Shown: positions 1 through 13,235, counted from the stretch's first letter. The stretch: 64,000 nt of DNA from Corbicula japonica (GCA_038501625.1 JAZAYU010000005.1:13665484-13729483); one strand, 5' to 3'. Program-made: numbers and translations. The notes: generated by a model from the sequence alone, not told the origin.

Positions 1-21
1 ACTCTTGTTTTCATTTTTTAG

Positions 22-187
22 GTCTAGTTCCAAACATGAGAAAAAGAAAACCCGTGTTGAATCTAAGAAGAAAATGGAAGGAAACCGAAAGAAAAAGAAA
101 ATTATCCCATATCTCCTCACCACTGAAGATGACAAAGAAAAAAATACGTCTTACGTCTCCATCACCGCTGAAATTATTATCACCTAG
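22..187 (+). CDS. possible terminal coding exon of an upstream gene (partial)
   Basis: A pyrimidine-rich tract ending in AG at 20-21 precedes an open frame of about 54 codons that ends at a TAG (185-187). The peptide starts Lys/Arg-rich (SSSKHEKKKTRVE, then EGNRKKKK) and ends in an acidic and hydrophobic tail (TTEDDKEKN, then ITAEIIIT). An AATAAA lies at 271-276, about 85 bases past the stop, as expected for a short 3' UTR. I recognise no family. The rest of the gene would lie before the window. A second overlapping frame (36-275) is also open and equally basic, so the frame choice is uncertain. The sequence CTCTTGTT at 3-10 equals the tail of the A/B repeat families, so part of the acceptor tract may come from a transposon end. 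Confidence 0.25.
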
Positions 188-275
188 ATCAACATCTGTG
201 AAACGAGACATTCTAATACTTTTAAGTGTTCGAATATTAATTTTTGTTAAACGAAATACAAAGAAAAGCGAATAA

Positions 276-1467
276 ATGTAAATTATTTCTGGTCAGGACA
301 TTTAATTTTCCACTAAATTCGATGTACAATGAACAGAAACACCTGGTGTTATTATAAGAAGTGTCATAGTCAATATACTTCCACCAATTAACAGTGATTG
401 GCAGTTTGAGTGACCATTAATATCAATTATCAGGGCTTCTTGATAACAATACGGACCGGTGTTTAATAAAGAGTTTTGCCATGAGGTGTGAATTCACTAA
501 TGCCGGTGTATGTTTTAATTCAAAACTTTACCATTGGGTAAAGCTAAAAAGGTAAAAAGCCCTATCAAATGATTGTCATAATAAAGATAATTTGCATAAT
601 CAGTATCACGCGCATCCAATCCCGATCGGTATTGCAGTCACGTGCAAACTCAAACAAGTGAAATGCTAAATGTGCTAACAACACTTGGATTTCATTCTGC
701 TTCCTCCAATAGTTAGAAACTTAAAAGTTTAATGCAGTTATCGTCTCAATTCAACATGCGTAACTGCCGTGACGACAACGGTATCACCATAAAATTACTA
801 TGTCCCGTAAATGCACGTACAAAAGACGACGAAAGTACACTGACTTCTTTTATAGTAACTTAATGTTATTTATCAGTAAGCGGACAGCACATGATCATTA
901 AATGTTAGAAATCGAGATTTGATCTTACTTTAGCATGACCTGATGTGAAACGTTATTATAATTGGAAAGTCGTTATTAAGCCGGAAGTGTTGTTTGACAG
1001 ACACATACGGCATACTCCAGCAAACTGATCGCAAATACAAATAACTATCGAATATTACAATACTTGTACATCAAAATATTCTAATGACAATTTTGCTATT
1101 CGTTGCCATCCCTAAAAAGAATACATCCACATAAAAATTAAAAAGGTGAGGAGAACAAATGCGTGTACTAAAATCATCATAATAAATATGTTTTGCATGT
1201 AGTCAATTTAACACAATGTCGAAATACTGGTCGATTGGAAATTGCAAAAAAGCCAATAACACTGGGAACAGTAGGGATTAAGTGCACCTACTAATAATAT
1301 CTGATTAAATTGATTTTAATCAGAACTTGATTATATCTGAAGATGGTATTAAAGGCAGGGGATCGTAACCCTGCAGACTAGCAGACACTTTGCTTTTGGC
1401 CCAAGCAGATACCTTGTAAAATACCCACCATGTGGGATCAGCCTGATGGTAAAATTACCGCTAAATA
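276..1467. other. intergenic, no gene seen
   Basis: AT-rich sequence with only short, unconvincing ORFs. I see no repeat boundary, RNA gene or coding signature here. Confidence 0.5.
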
Positions 1468-2686
1468 CACTGGTTAAAAGTTCTAAGTGCACACTTTTCA
1501 ATTTTTAATATCTTAAAGTAAACTTATTCAAATTGAATGAAAGTTTGACTTAATGTTAATAATGATCAAACAACAATAATTTTTTGAAAACTGTGCATAT
1601 GTTTTACGTTTTACGTCATCCACGTCGGCATACGCTTTTTATGCATTATCCCCGTGCGGCAAGCGAAATTTATTTTTTTACAATCGTTTTTGTTTTTCAC
1701 ATGTTCACCGACTCAAGACAAACACGAAAAACACACCAACAAATTGTAACCATGAAACGGTTGACATCAGCAGACAACGACATTGCCGTCAAAATTCTTT
1801 TCACAGGCACAACTTCAAATTTGTTGTAAACAAATATTGACGGTTTGCGTAAATGCAAAAGAAAGACCTTATTTTTGCATATTTTATTAATTTAAGAAGA
1901 AAATCAAACGATATTATTTTCTAGATTGATTACGTTGCTTACGTTGAACGCTGATGTTACTCAATTACGTCATTAAATATTTACGTAAAACAACGTAAAC
2001 TCGAAAAAATTAGTGTAACATTTGTTGGATAAGTGTCCAATAAATAAAATTTAAAACTAAAATTTATAGAAATTCAATAAATTTCAAAATCGAATTATTC
2101 GAAAATGACGCTTATTCGGTCAAAAGGCGTATCCGAAAACTGGTCAATTTTACCGAAATGAATACATTTTTTTCGTTTGGAAAGGCTGTTACACATCTAT
2201 AATAGAAAATTGTATCATCCCAAACTGCTAGACAATTCAAAAACTTTGGCACAAAACATTGTGTGAAAAATGGAATTTTCTCCTTGAAATCCTGTAAAAA
2301 CGTTATGGATAAAATAAAGTTGAGTGTGTTGGCTCATCGTGCCCAGCAGACCATTACAAAGCTACAGAAAGCTATTTCAGTGCAATGGAATGGCAAACTA
2401 CAGTATTTCCTTTAAATCTGCATGGAATTTAAATTATACAGAGATGAGAAAACGATCACAAATGATAGCCGATGCAATGATAATTAACTTGAGAATTGCT
2501 TTCTGAGAACAAGTGAGCTAAAATATTATTATTTTTTAATCTGGTTAAGCAGACTTAAAATTTTTGGTGTGCTTTAATAAAATATTGATTCTTCTTCATT
2601 GTAATTTACACTATTTTGAAAGATTCAATCAAATTATTGGAAAAATTAACATTTATCAAGTGTGCACTTAGAACTTTTGACTAGTG
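1468..2686. mobile_element. non-autonomous DNA transposon (element J), CACT ends, TA flanks
   Basis: The left end CACTGGTTAAAAG continues into TTCTAAGTGCACACTT. The right end, reverse-complemented, starts CACTAGTCAAAAG and continues identically, giving inverted ends of about 30 bp with a few mismatches. Both sides are flanked by TA (1466-1467 and 2687-2688). The 1219-bp body has no recognisable transposase; its ORFs of 60-81 aa look like noise. A TA duplication with CACT ends fits a Tc1/mariner-type element, while a CACTA-type element is possible if the duplication is 3 bp. Confidence 0.6.
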
Positions 2687-4657
2687 TAAATAATAAAAAT
2701 CAAGGACACTTTGGCGCTAAATCAAAACCATCACACTTGCCTCGCAGTGCCGAGACATCCGAATGGTTAAACATGGCTTTTCCCGCCCGTACTTCCGGCA
2801 AGGGGGTGGGGGTGGGAGAGTGGATTCATATGACTTTTCGACTGGTGCATACGTTAAAATGGGATGTCTTAAGGTGAAATTGTGTCACGTTATCCGTTTT
2901 AAGCACTAAAGTATAGTACAGTCATGGATACCTAACAAGCAATGATATACTGGTCTTAATTGTGCTCATTGCATTTAATGGGTGCAGTTCTTGACTTGCC
3001 AATATAATCATGTTCAATACATGGTACAATTACAATAAAAATTACAGATATACTTCTGTTCATTATAAACTAATCAGTGTCTAACCTCTCCAAAATTTAT
3101 AGCTCTCCATGAAATTGTCCTAAAGTGAGACAGTTCTCCATGAAATCGTCTTAAATGTAAAAACAATGAACACAGAGGCTCCTATTAGCACAGGAAACGT
3201 TCTAAAGTGTTAAATAATGTATGCCGCACCCCGAGAACACAGCAAGGCGAAATCTAATTCTCTAAAGCTCCCAAAATCAGTTTGCAGACATTGCAGAGTT
3301 TGGACCCCTATGTCGCTATCCCTTCTTTCACGCTTCAACCACTGCATGGACAGACAAAAACGGACCAAAAGCAGATGTCTGAAACAAGCGGCTAGGTGGT
3401 TATCTCATACACAATACCTATAATACAAGAAAATGTACTTACTTTTCTGAATTAGTGGTCGATGTAAACAAAAAAATGCTGTTTTATCACCAATTGACAC
3501 CACTCTCCATGAAATGGCCGTCTTAAAGCATCGATCTTCTTACTTTAGGTTAGACCCCTTGGCTATGCAAGAAAAAGTATCATTCACTTATTTTGTGTAA
3601 AGATCGCATGATCCGGCTCTCGTGAAATATGCACTTAGGCGGTAACTCAGCAGATCCACTAAACAGTTTTAAAGTTACAGCATTTATAAAAAGGTCATGT
3701 TTGCATCATCGTCCCCGGGCAAAAAATATGTCGCGACGTTAGCGACGTCGTTCGCATAGTAAACGTCGCAATAATGTGTAATCAAATTCATAGCTTTTCA
3801 AAATATGCTTCCGAATGCAGAACACATCTTTGGCGGCATGCAGCCCACTGATTAATGACTTATTAACTGATAAAAAATAATGCATGAATAATAAATGTCT
3901 TAAAACTAAATAAATGAATTCATATTTTTCATTATGATTTTTATATAGATACAAAAACGCCGATATAATTAAATTACTGAACTTCTATAAGAATTATTCA
4001 ACACTTCTATTTATTACAAATTTAATTAACTTTCGCATGCTTAAATCTTTTGTCTGTATGCGATTCGCAGTTCCTATGCTCACATCAGCAATTTTGGCTC
4101 CCGCACCGTTAAACGTCTGTCCGTATCGAGCGCTGTTTGAATTGACGTGACGCATGACGCTGTCACGGACTTCTTTCTGCCGGACCTATGTTTGTCAATT
4201 AGTGCTGTATGTCCCTCAGAAACTTTTTGTGCCATCTAAATACTAACACACGACAAACGTTGTCTTTCCCCTTAGCCTCTTGTAACACTGTAAACTGTTC
4301 CGTTGCCGATTTGCCTAAATACCTACCAAATTAATGTTTGCCCGCACTTCGAGACGTTCTTTTGTCATAATTTAAACGTGACAATGTGTTAGGGTAACCG
4401 TGAACAAAATTAATGTTGATTGTTGACCAAATGATGTCAATTTTTCAGATTAGGTCATTGTTATAATGTACAAATTATTGGCGGATTTTTATTTAATTGC
4501 AAATATTTATATTATAATGTATGTCTTTATGATGCAGCATGGACGGAGGCGATAACGCGTTACTATGGTTTTTGGAATGATCATAATTTCTATGTCGCAT
4601 TATATTTTTCTACCAATGCTGGTATTCTAATCTAGGATTAAGTTATATTAAATAACG

Positions 4658-4700
4658 TATATATATATATATATATATATATGATATATATGTGTGTGTA
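4658..4700. repeat. (TA)n microsatellite
   Basis: Alternating TA with a single GA interruption, running into a short TG tract. Confidence 0.9.
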
Positions 4701-5724
4701 TTCAGAATAAAAATATATGAGGAGAGTCTCATTATATATTGAACATCCCTCGTATTGTTACGGCAAATAAATTTATGTATACTATTACTTTTGATTGCTA
4801 AGAATAGTTTACATGTTTAATGCACTTAATTCATTTGCTTACTTAACTTATCTGGCGTAATTTAAGCCGTTTCCTAATTTTATGTTAAGGCGTAAGCTAG
4901 TGCACCTCACTGTTTATCTATAATATTATGTCACCATGACCATAACTGCATATTTTCTTGTTTTGTTATTGCTGTTATTTGTAACAGCGCGTGACTAAAA
5001 AGTTGAAAGTTAAAAAACTCTCCAGGATTATATTTTGAAGTTCATTCTGGAGCCCCGTGCATTTTAATAATCATATTTTAACACTTACTTTTGTTTTTAT
5101 TCGCTTTTTCAAGATACGTTCCTATTCCTCTCCCAAACCTACGTATACACATAATAAAGTCGGCACGACACAGCATTAATTTATGTGACTGAAAGACAAG
5201 TTAATTGTTTACTGCACAAAATTATCTTCCTGTAAAAGATAAAGAACAGTGAAATCGCATTGATAAGATGAAATATTTGTAACTCTATCTCTGAGCAACT
5301 ATAATTCAAGCGGTTACCCAAGGTTATCGGTATCATAAATAAAGGGAAAGGTTTTGCAAGTTTTATCGTCGATACCCAGATGCAGTCTTATCACTATTGC
5401 AACAAGGTGTTTCACAGCCAGTCTTTTATGGAGATTTAATTTATATACTAAAAAACTTAAAGGCACTGATAATTTCTCCGCATTCGCAAAAACATCAGTA
5501 TTTAAAAAAAGAAAGGTAACCAACATGATATTCTACAGCGCTTTGCATGCCTGATGATTAACCCATCTAGAGTTGATTATTATGCTTACCTCTTAGGGTG
5601 CACGACGATGGCAGGGGTTTATAAAGGTTTATGGGGAAATCTTGTACAAGATCCTAGAAACTCGATTTGATTCTTTTATCCCGGTCATCATGGTCTCAGT
5701 CAGGCGGTAAACCCTCTGGTTCTC

Positions 5725-5818
5725 ATCTCTCTCTCCTCCTCCTCATCCTCCTCCTCCTCCTCCTCCTTCTACTCCTTTCTCTTCTTCTTCTTCTACTTCT
5801 TCTTCTTCTTCTTCTTCG
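5725..5818. repeat. (CTC)n/(CTT)n pyrimidine microsatellite
   Basis: Imperfect CTC then CTT trinucleotide tract with a strong purine/pyrimidine strand bias. The Leu-rich ORF that runs through it is an artefact of the repeat. Confidence 0.9.
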
Positions 5819-6214
5819 TGGCTGTCTGGGGAGGCTGTTTTTCTTAATGTGGCAATTCATGAAATGCGTGTTTCACCTTTTTCTAAATGTGACAGTCGAA
5901 TAATCTGCTTGAGACTTTTATGTGAAATATATTGATCTCATCATTATTTAGAAAAGAGGAGATAACCTTGAACTCTGCGAAGAGATTGGCAATATCCTCC
6001 CGCTTTATCAAATTTCAGGATATGTGCAAATACGACAAATTAAACGAAGGATAAAATAAAGCACCACTGAACAATTTTTTGAATTTAAATATTGATAAGT
6101 TTTCATTTTTTCTAGATATATGCAACAAATTATTCTGTTTAGTGTTTGTAATGATATGTTTTTTTTCAATTTTTAAATAAACCCAACTTCTTCAAAGTTT
6201 GTGCAATACCCATC

Positions 6215-6256
6215 CATTGTGCACGATTGCGTCATGCATTGTGCACGATTGCGTCA
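6215..6256. repeat. 22-bp tandem duplication
   Basis: CATTGTGCACGATTGCGTCA occurs twice back to back, first at 6215 and again at 6237. Confidence 0.85.
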
Positions 6257-6936
6257 AATAAGACCTAAAATAAATTGTAGAGCCTTTATATTAGTAATTT
6301 AAACCTCCGTGAAATTTATTGTTATCTACGTAAATTCAGTCTTTAGAAAAACAATCTTGATATGAAGTTATCTTTTGGAAAAAAAACTTGGTATTAAGTT
6401 ATTTTTATAATTTAAAAGCAGCAGGCTCGTACACATTTTAAGAAGAGTAAAACAACATTTTACCTGAAACACGAACACGCGAAACTCAGCTTAAAATCAA
6501 TGGCATAAAGTAACACAAGAAACATGAACACATGTTTTAGTAACCTTAACCTTCGCCCCATCCAACCTATTTTCAGTCCAAAGAAGTGTCTTCACACAAA
6601 CAACTTAAAGAGCAGGTATAATCACAATATCTCATTCTTAACTTAAATTATAGTGAGCAAACGTTTTTTCTTAACAATGACCTTGACCCCTCCGGTCCCA
6701 TTTTCAATCCCAAGCGTCGTCTTTACAGAAGTTACCGGTACAGCAAGTTTCCTCACAATTATTCATTCCTAACTAAAGGTATTAGGGGAAACATATTTTT
6801 CCATTTTTAGTAACCATGTGACCATGGCTATGACGCCACTGGTCCCAATATCGAAAATGACCTGTACCTTTTAATGTTACACTTGTATATTCCAAATTGT
6901 TTAAATCTGTTAAACTTTCATATGAAATCGTTTTTT

Positions 6937-8829
6937 AGCTCGACTATTCGAAGAATAGGGGAGCTATCCTACTCGCCCCGGTGTCGGCGTCGGCGTCGGC
7001 GTCGGCGTCCGTTAAACAAAAAATGCACTTTGGTCCATTACTTGAAAACTACTTATGATATCAACTCGAAACTTGGAATATATATTCACCATCAAATTCT
7101 ACATCATTACTAACAAGACCCATAACTCTGCTTCCAATATTTTTCAAGTTATGCCCCTTTTTCACTTAAATTTTGCGTTAAGGAAAATATGCACTTTGGT
7201 CCATAACTTATAAACTACTTGAGATATCAACTTGAAACTTGGAATATATATTCACCATCAAATTCTACATCATTACCAACAAGACCCATAACTCTGCTGT
7301 CAATATATTTCAAGTTATGCCCCTTTTTTCTTATATTTTGTGTCAAGCAAAATATGCATTTTGCCTCTAACTTTAAAACTAATTGAGATATTGCCTTCAA
7401 ACTTGAAATATATTTTCACCATCAAAATCTACATCATAACCAACAAGACCCATAACCCTTCTTCCAATATTTTTCAAATTATGCCCCTTTTTCGCTTACA
7501 TTTTGTGTTAAGCAAAATATACAGTCGGCCCTTAACTTCGTTATGAATGGAGGGATTTCAAAATAACTTGGCACAAATGTTCACCATGACAAGGCGGTGT
7601 GTCGCGTACAATACCCATGCCTGTAGGTCCAAAGTCAAGGTCACTGTTACTAAAAATAGAATTTTCTTGCAAAATCGTGTCCGCTCTGTAACTTTGTTAT
7701 TTCTTATTGGGTTTTTAAATAACTTGGTATAATTGTTCACCATATCAAGACGGTGTGTCACGTACATGCCCAAGCCTGTATGTCAATGGTCAAGGTCACT
7801 GTTGCTAAAAATAGAATTTTCTTGTCTAGGCTGTTACTTTGTTATGAATGGAGGGATTTCAAAATATCTTGGCACAAATGTTCACCATGACAAGGCGGTG
7901 TGTCCGCACAATACCCATGCCTGTAGATCCAAGGTCAAGGTCACTGTTACTAAAAATAGAATTTTCTTGTCCAGGCTGTAACTTTGTTATGAATCGAAGG
8001 ATTTCAAAATAATTTGACACAAATGTTCACCATGACAGGGCAGTGTGTCACGTACCATGCCCATGCCTGTAGGTCAAAGGTCAAGGTCACTGTTACTAAA
8101 AATAGAATTATCTTGTCCTGGCTGTTACTTTGTTATAAATGGAGGGATTTTAAAATAACTTTGCACAAATGTTCATGAAAAGGCAGTGTGTCCGCACAAT
8201 ACCCAAGCCTGAAGGTCCAAGGTCAAGGTCACTGTTACCAAAAATAGAATTTTCTTGTCCAGGCTGTAACTTCATTATAAATGGAGGGATTTCAAAAAAA
8301 CTTGACACAAATGTTCACCATGAAAGGGCAGTGTATCGCGTATTATTCCCATCATTGCACTTGAGTGTCTGAAAATGATGCATAGCGGGGCATCCGTGTC
8401 CTATGGACACATTTCTAGTTTCACTTATATTTTCACTTAAGTGCACTTCATCGATAACTTTGCAAATACTTAAGGTATCAACTTCAAACTACCATTATAT
8501 TTTCATTTCAGTTCTTTTTCTGTAACATTACTGAAGTGATTGATATTTGACTAAAAGTAAATGTCTCTAATAAAAAATTACTAACAAGTTTTCTAACAAA
8601 TTCAGAAATATTTCATAGTTATTCCCCTATTCAGTTTAATATTTATGGTACATTTAGGAATTATTTCTGTTATTTGAAAAGAATTTCTCCCGTACCATTC
8701 ACTTGTAAATATTTTTCCTGATTGCACATGAATGTATGGCCATAGTTGTTATTGTTTTAATCTTCAAATTGCATTTGTTTCAAATGATTCGAATAGTCGA
8801 GCATGCTGTCTCCTCTGACAGCTCTTGTT
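6937..8829 (+). mobile_element. Helentron-like non-autonomous element, family B copy 1
   Basis: The element starts after a T-run with AGCTCGACTATTCGAA, and the same sequence occurs inverted near the other end (TTCGAATAGTCGAGC, about 8788-8802). A GTCGGC microsatellite follows the left end. The interior has three ~165-bp units (with GACCCATAACTCTGC), then about six ~148-bp units (with ATGGAGGGATTTCAAAATA and CAAGGTCAAGGTCACTG). The right end has a hairpin (CTGTC...GACAG) and the tail CTCTTGTT. There is no real ORF; the small ORFs are by-products of the repeat units. The structure resembles Helentron-associated elements (inference). It is nearly identical to 60136-62003. Confidence 0.75.
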
Positions 8830-8848
8830 TTCTATTTTAGCAACATTG

Positions 8849-9012
8849 ACATTGAAATTGATCTCACCACCTCCGAACCAATCATTCTTCAAAATCTGTA
8901 AAGCTTTTCATGAATTATGGACCGGAAACATTGAAACCGGCAGGGAGACCGACCGACCGACAAGCTCACTCCTATATACCCCCACAAACGATGTTTCTGT
9001 GGTTATAATTAT
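8849..9012. repeat. possible fragment of another rolling-circle-like repeat
   Basis: Immediately right of B1 lies GGGAGACCGACCGACCGAC next to AAGCTCAC. This recalls the CG-rich microsatellite found near the start of families A and D. No second end is visible, so it is at most a truncated relic. Confidence 0.25.
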
Positions 9013-10612
9013 AAATATCAATATTTGAAAACACTTAAAATATTTTCGTCCTGATATGTGACCCGGTACCTTTTATCTTTAAAATGGAAATAATAATAAT
9101 AATAAACTGTAAATAAAAGTATTCTTTTGTGTATTTATGTCATAGCCATTTCATTATAACATTAGAGAAGTTCACATTTTTAAATATATGATATTTTTTT
9201 AGAATTAATTTACCTAATATTTCTATTGTATTTCTACCTACATTTCTCCAACTAAATATATAAAATTCATTAATTGCCAACTCAGTGAAAAGAGCTTCCA
9301 AAATATGAAATTCATACTTTCCAGTCTAGAAATCACATGTAATATAAAATAAAAAATAAAAAACAGATCGAGATCCAAAGAAGTTGTTATGGATAGTGGA
9401 AATAATTTTTATGCAATCATGACTGCCTATTGATATCACGTTCCAAGGTTCACAAGTCCTCTACAATAATCTGAGTTCTTTCAACATATGTAATTATACA
9501 TGTAAGTATATGTAACTTAACCAAAAACTTTTTTGATGCATGATTTGATCGGCAACTGGAATTTTCTTGGTAATGTTAGTTAATTAAAAGGAGCAATTTT
9601 AAATCAGATGAGAACATCCTTTAAAGGAGTATTACAGATGGATAATCAGAATATATGTGGAATTGATGGAGATCATTTCATCTATTTTTGTCCTATAGCA
9701 TAAATATAATTAAACTTAAATGAGTAAATTAAACATAAACTTTCAAATAAAATGGCTCAAATATGCACCATATTAAGAAAAATTGCATGTAAATATCATC
9801 TATATAGCTTCAAGATCGAGTCCTAACGTAATGTAAATAAAGAACAGTTATGCTTGAGTCTGGATTATAACTCTGTCATATTTTAAGCATATTTTTAAAT
9901 GGCATGGCTCAATTTTGTAGCATGGCAAGATCAGATACATATTCAAGTTTTATCAAGGTCACATTCTAAAATAACAACAATTTATTTTTCAGTCTTTAAT
10001 ATCATCATGCCCAACGTGTAGTAATTGGTAGAAATTGCATGAATCAGTTGAAGTTTGAGATAATAAAAAAAGGCGGATTGTTTAATTTAAGCATGACTCC
10101 AGCTTTTGTACTGTAAACAACTAAAAAACAAATGGTTTTCATAATATTTTTAGGATATTAATATAAATAATTTGAATTCATATTAGTATGTAGTGTCTTT
10201 TAACGAAGTTAGTACGGATTGGACCGAATGTATTTTTCATGATCTGAATTTCTCACGACACCGTAATAAATATGGCAGCCTGCATGAGAAATGTGACATT
10301 TCTGTCAAGTTCATTGACGAAATATGCAAAAAACACACTGCCTTCAGGCAAACACCCGCAGTTTTTGGTATGATATCTCGTGTTTGTTGCCACGCAATCC
10401 TTTTTTCTGTTTATTTGAAAGCTTATTTTTATTCGTGATCGCATGATTTTATTTCTTCATTTGTATTAACAGATTATTGCTTACAAGATATAATCCTATA
10501 CTGAAGTATTTAAAATGTGGTAAACCTTTTGCCAGTGATTATCTGAATTCAGATTTGTAAAGCCATGAAAATATATCAAACTGTCATTTGTACTTGGTTT
10601 TTCCAAAGCAGT
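9013..10612. other. intergenic, no feature seen
   Basis: AT-rich sequence with no ORF, repeat boundary or RNA gene that I can support. Confidence 0.45.
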
Positions 10613-10621
10613 TTTGAGATA

Positions 10622-10845
10622 TGAAGTGTCTCCGGGTCCGAACCTCTAGACTTTTGGTCTAGAGGTCCGGACCCGGAGACAACCCATATAGAGTTGTCTC
10701 GGGGTCGGGGAAAATGTTTATTGTTATAGAAATTATGGAGTTTATGTGATATTTTCTCAAAAATGTTAATTTTTATCATCTTATTGAATCATAAAAATGT
10801 AATTTAGTCATTAAAATGTTACATATAAGAATTTTATTTCAGTTT
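10622..10845 (+). repeat. left inverted end of the MULE-like element
   Basis: Begins TGAAGTGTCTCCGGGTCC and ends ...AATTTTATTTCAG. It matches the reverse complement of 13689-13911 with scattered mismatches. Confidence 0.85.
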
Positions 10846-11903
10846 TGAAAGACCAATAATTCGTCGCTTTTTGCTCATGGAAAGTGTAACCAACGGCACT
10901 CTCCAAATGTGGCCTACAGTACTTTAATGATGTTTTTTTGCCTTTCATCTTAACTTTTACTTTTCCACTTTTGTTATTGTATTGTTAATTTGTTATAATA
11001 AATATACATGTTTAGCTTCAAATAAATAATTGTTAATAAAATCGAATATTACGCCGCTAGCTTGTTCTGTAAAGGGAAGCTACTTGTGAAAATGTTTACA
11101 GCGCGACACATTAACAAAATGCGGCTTTGAACCTTAAATTGAAAAATCAAACTTGTAAGCAAATAACATATAAACACAATATAGTCTGTGGATTCATGAT
11201 GATGGCTGGGAAGATGTAAGCTGTGTATAAACCACGAAACATGCTGATTTAATTCAGCTGAAAGTATTCGGAATAACTTTTTTTACTATAAAAAAAACCG
11301 TGTCGACTAAAATTTATAAATTTATTTCGAGTTAGGAAACAGCATACAAATAGAAATAACAGACATAAGAGACAGAGAATACATGTAATGAAAACAATTA
11401 TGTAATTATGTAAACACCATTATTATTGATTCAAGAAACATTTTAACTATTATAGCTGACCAATATGTATTTGCGTATTACGTTAAAATTTTTCATTGCA
11501 CAGGTAAACGTAATTTAATATAAATAATAAAACACATGTATATAAATGCTTTGGTAAGTGTAAACTATCACATTTCCGATGTTGCAAAATGCATCGAAAT
11601 CATAATATAATGAAATTAATTGATATTGTTCAAAATTGTAGAAGTAAATTTAAAAAGAAATATAATAAAATGTTTTAAAAATCAACAATATTAGTTTTTA
11701 TATAAATATATAAAGATTTAATTGCATGTTGAAGAATGCATGTATTCATGGCATACAAAAATACTTTTTTTTTTAATATTTGAGGAAGAAGCCTTTCAAA
11801 AAGATATAAAGCTTTAAACCATTTAGAATATCAGTACTTGAATAAGCATAAATGTTGATACTTATCCACTCGTCGCACATGGCGCCATGGCTTGTTGCCT
11901 TAA

Positions 11904-12133
11904 CCATTTACTCCATACATAATCTTTTTAATGTGTGTGCAACCTAATTACATTCAGATCAGCTGGCATATCTGTGCGGTCTGATCTAGATCCTTACTTG
12001 TTGCATTTCGGTCAGAAATAACCTAATGAAAACTAAAAACAGAGTAGATTCTGATCATACGGCATGGATTTATAGGCTGATATGTATCTACACTGTTCGC
12101 AAATGCAATAAATTGTAAATATGGAGTAATTGG
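11904..12133. mobile_element. TTAA-flanked MITE (family E), inside the MULE
   Basis: Divergent copy with ends reading ACCATTTACTCCATA and GGAGTAATTGGT. It lies inside the MULE-like element and so inserted after it, unless the MULE carried it along. Confidence 0.6.
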
Positions 12134-12639
12134 TTACTTAGCTCTCCGTCATATACCGAGTGAAATCAACAATCATAATATACATCTTGTAAGTAGCTCC
12201 TCCCGAAAAACTTTGCAAACTTTGCAACTCCACTGTTCTGTTTTTAATGTGTTTATAATGTCAGACACTAGCAGCCATGCATCTTCTGTGAAGTAATCCC
12301 TTATAGGTTCTACGTCATTCTCCGTACATGCCATTGATGTTACATAGATTTTGATAATTTTATTTCTTCAGAACTGCTGTCAGTGCAATGACGACTGAAG
12401 AGGGCCCTTAAGCACGCATAAAGGTCAACAAAGGGAATTTACTGGGTTGCCTGGGCAAACAACTAATACTCGTTGCAGTATACAGTGCTATTACGTTATA
12501 CAACAACCGTGAACAGGACATTACTTATTCGTTACAAAACACAAAACAATCATTTTTCTGGGTACATTATATCTCTTTATGGAACTGCTAAATACTACAC
12601 ACGACTTTTGTTGCCGTGTATTACATAAAAAAATAAATG

Positions 12640-12922
12640 ATGGGCACTTACCTGGTCGTCTTCTTGCCATCTCCCCTGGCTTTTAACTTCTTGCCACCAT
12701 TGATACAACTATACGTGATTTCTTAGTATTTAATCCTATCGTTAAAATTTTTATTTGGAGCACGGCTTTCTGAGCATTTACAGTTCTTTCTCTTTTGAAA
12801 AGTTGCATGTTTTCCTGTTTTTGATACAAGTTAATTTTACTTTCTAATAAAACAAAATCACTTAATTTTTCACCGATATGAAACTTGTGTGCCATGTTTG
12901 CAATGACACTGACACAAGACAA
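12640..12922 (-). pseudogene. MULE transposase N-terminal fragment (frameshifted)
   Basis: On the - strand a Met at 12922 or an inner Met (MAHKF...) opens a frame containing FHIGEKLSDFVLLESKI and then LFKRERTVNAQ. This spacing resembles the N-terminal DNA-binding segment of animal MULE transposases (a short helix, then a [K/R]-[D/E]-[S/R]-R-T motif). The frame stops at 12683. In another frame the sequence goes on as YSCINGGKKLKARGDGKK before a good splice donor (CAG then GTAAGT, about 12656). That continuation is also typical of the family, so a frameshift separates the two parts. The catalytic region is absent. Family assignment is from memory and should be checked by profile search. Confidence 0.5.
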
Positions 12923-12989
12923 CTGTCGCTAAACTTGATGTATGTATTTAGTTTTATTTATCGTCGCTACCGGAAGCCCATATAAGCGA

Positions 12990-13235
12990 CGCCTTAGAAG
13001 AGTGTTAGTCATTTTAGGTTTTGGAGGATAGTGCAAGATACAGAGGACTCTCCAATTCCAGAATCGTCCCTGGTTCTTTTAAGTGCCCGGTGTGTAGCAC
13101 CACTACACTGGACCTTGGTTTAACGTCTCTTCCGAAAGACGATTAGTAATTTTAGTTGGAGTAGCGGGGGATCGAACCAGGGATCTCTGGACACAGAGGC
13201 AGACGCGCTAACCACTGAGCTAATGATCCACTCTT
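12990..13235 (-). mobile_element. tRNA-derived SINE
   Basis: Read on the - strand, 13232 down to about 13161 looks like a tRNA: an A-box-like TAGCTCAGTGGTTAGCG and a B-box GGTTCGATCCC at the expected distance. A body follows with GTCTTTCGGAAGAGACGTTA, a core resembling the conserved central region of SINEs found in several marine invertebrates. It lacks tRNA-like 3' maturation context and is fused to the SINE body, so it is not called as a tRNA gene. Confidence 0.65.

Larger units (their letters stand above)
2689..6936. other. intergenic, simple repeats only
   Basis: No gene found. It contains a TA microsatellite at about 4658-4700, a pyrimidine trinucleotide tract at 5725-5818 and a tandem 22-bp duplication at 6215-6256. 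Short direct repeats of a CTCCATGAAAT motif occur between 3100 and 3550. The remainder shows no feature I can support. Confidence 0.5.

Noticed and set aside
36..275. Second basic ORF overlapping the first exon candidate
   Set aside because: The alternative frame has its stop closer to the acceptor and to a poly(A) signal; the 79-aa frame is Lys/Arg/Ser-rich low complexity, so it is kept only as an alternative.
3710..3780. GCGACGTTAGCGACGTCG cluster as a promoter or CRE
   Set aside because: ACGT repeats are eye-catching, but no gene follows on either strand within reach.
5667..5903. Leu-rich 78-aa ORF resembling a membrane protein
   Set aside because: It is translated from the CTC/CTT microsatellite; no conserved residues or splice context.
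7340..8372. A run of 61-82-aa ORFs, repeated at 60527-61559
   Set aside because: They fall in tandem units of element B; frames shift between units and no start or splice context is conserved.
10193..10438. 81-aa ORF with several Cys and His
   Set aside because: No metal-binding spacing, no splice context and no other copy; likely chance.
13161..13232. Possible tRNA gene on the - strand
   Set aside because: Boxes A and B are present, but the sequence is fused to a SINE body and the acceptor stem does not close cleanly.
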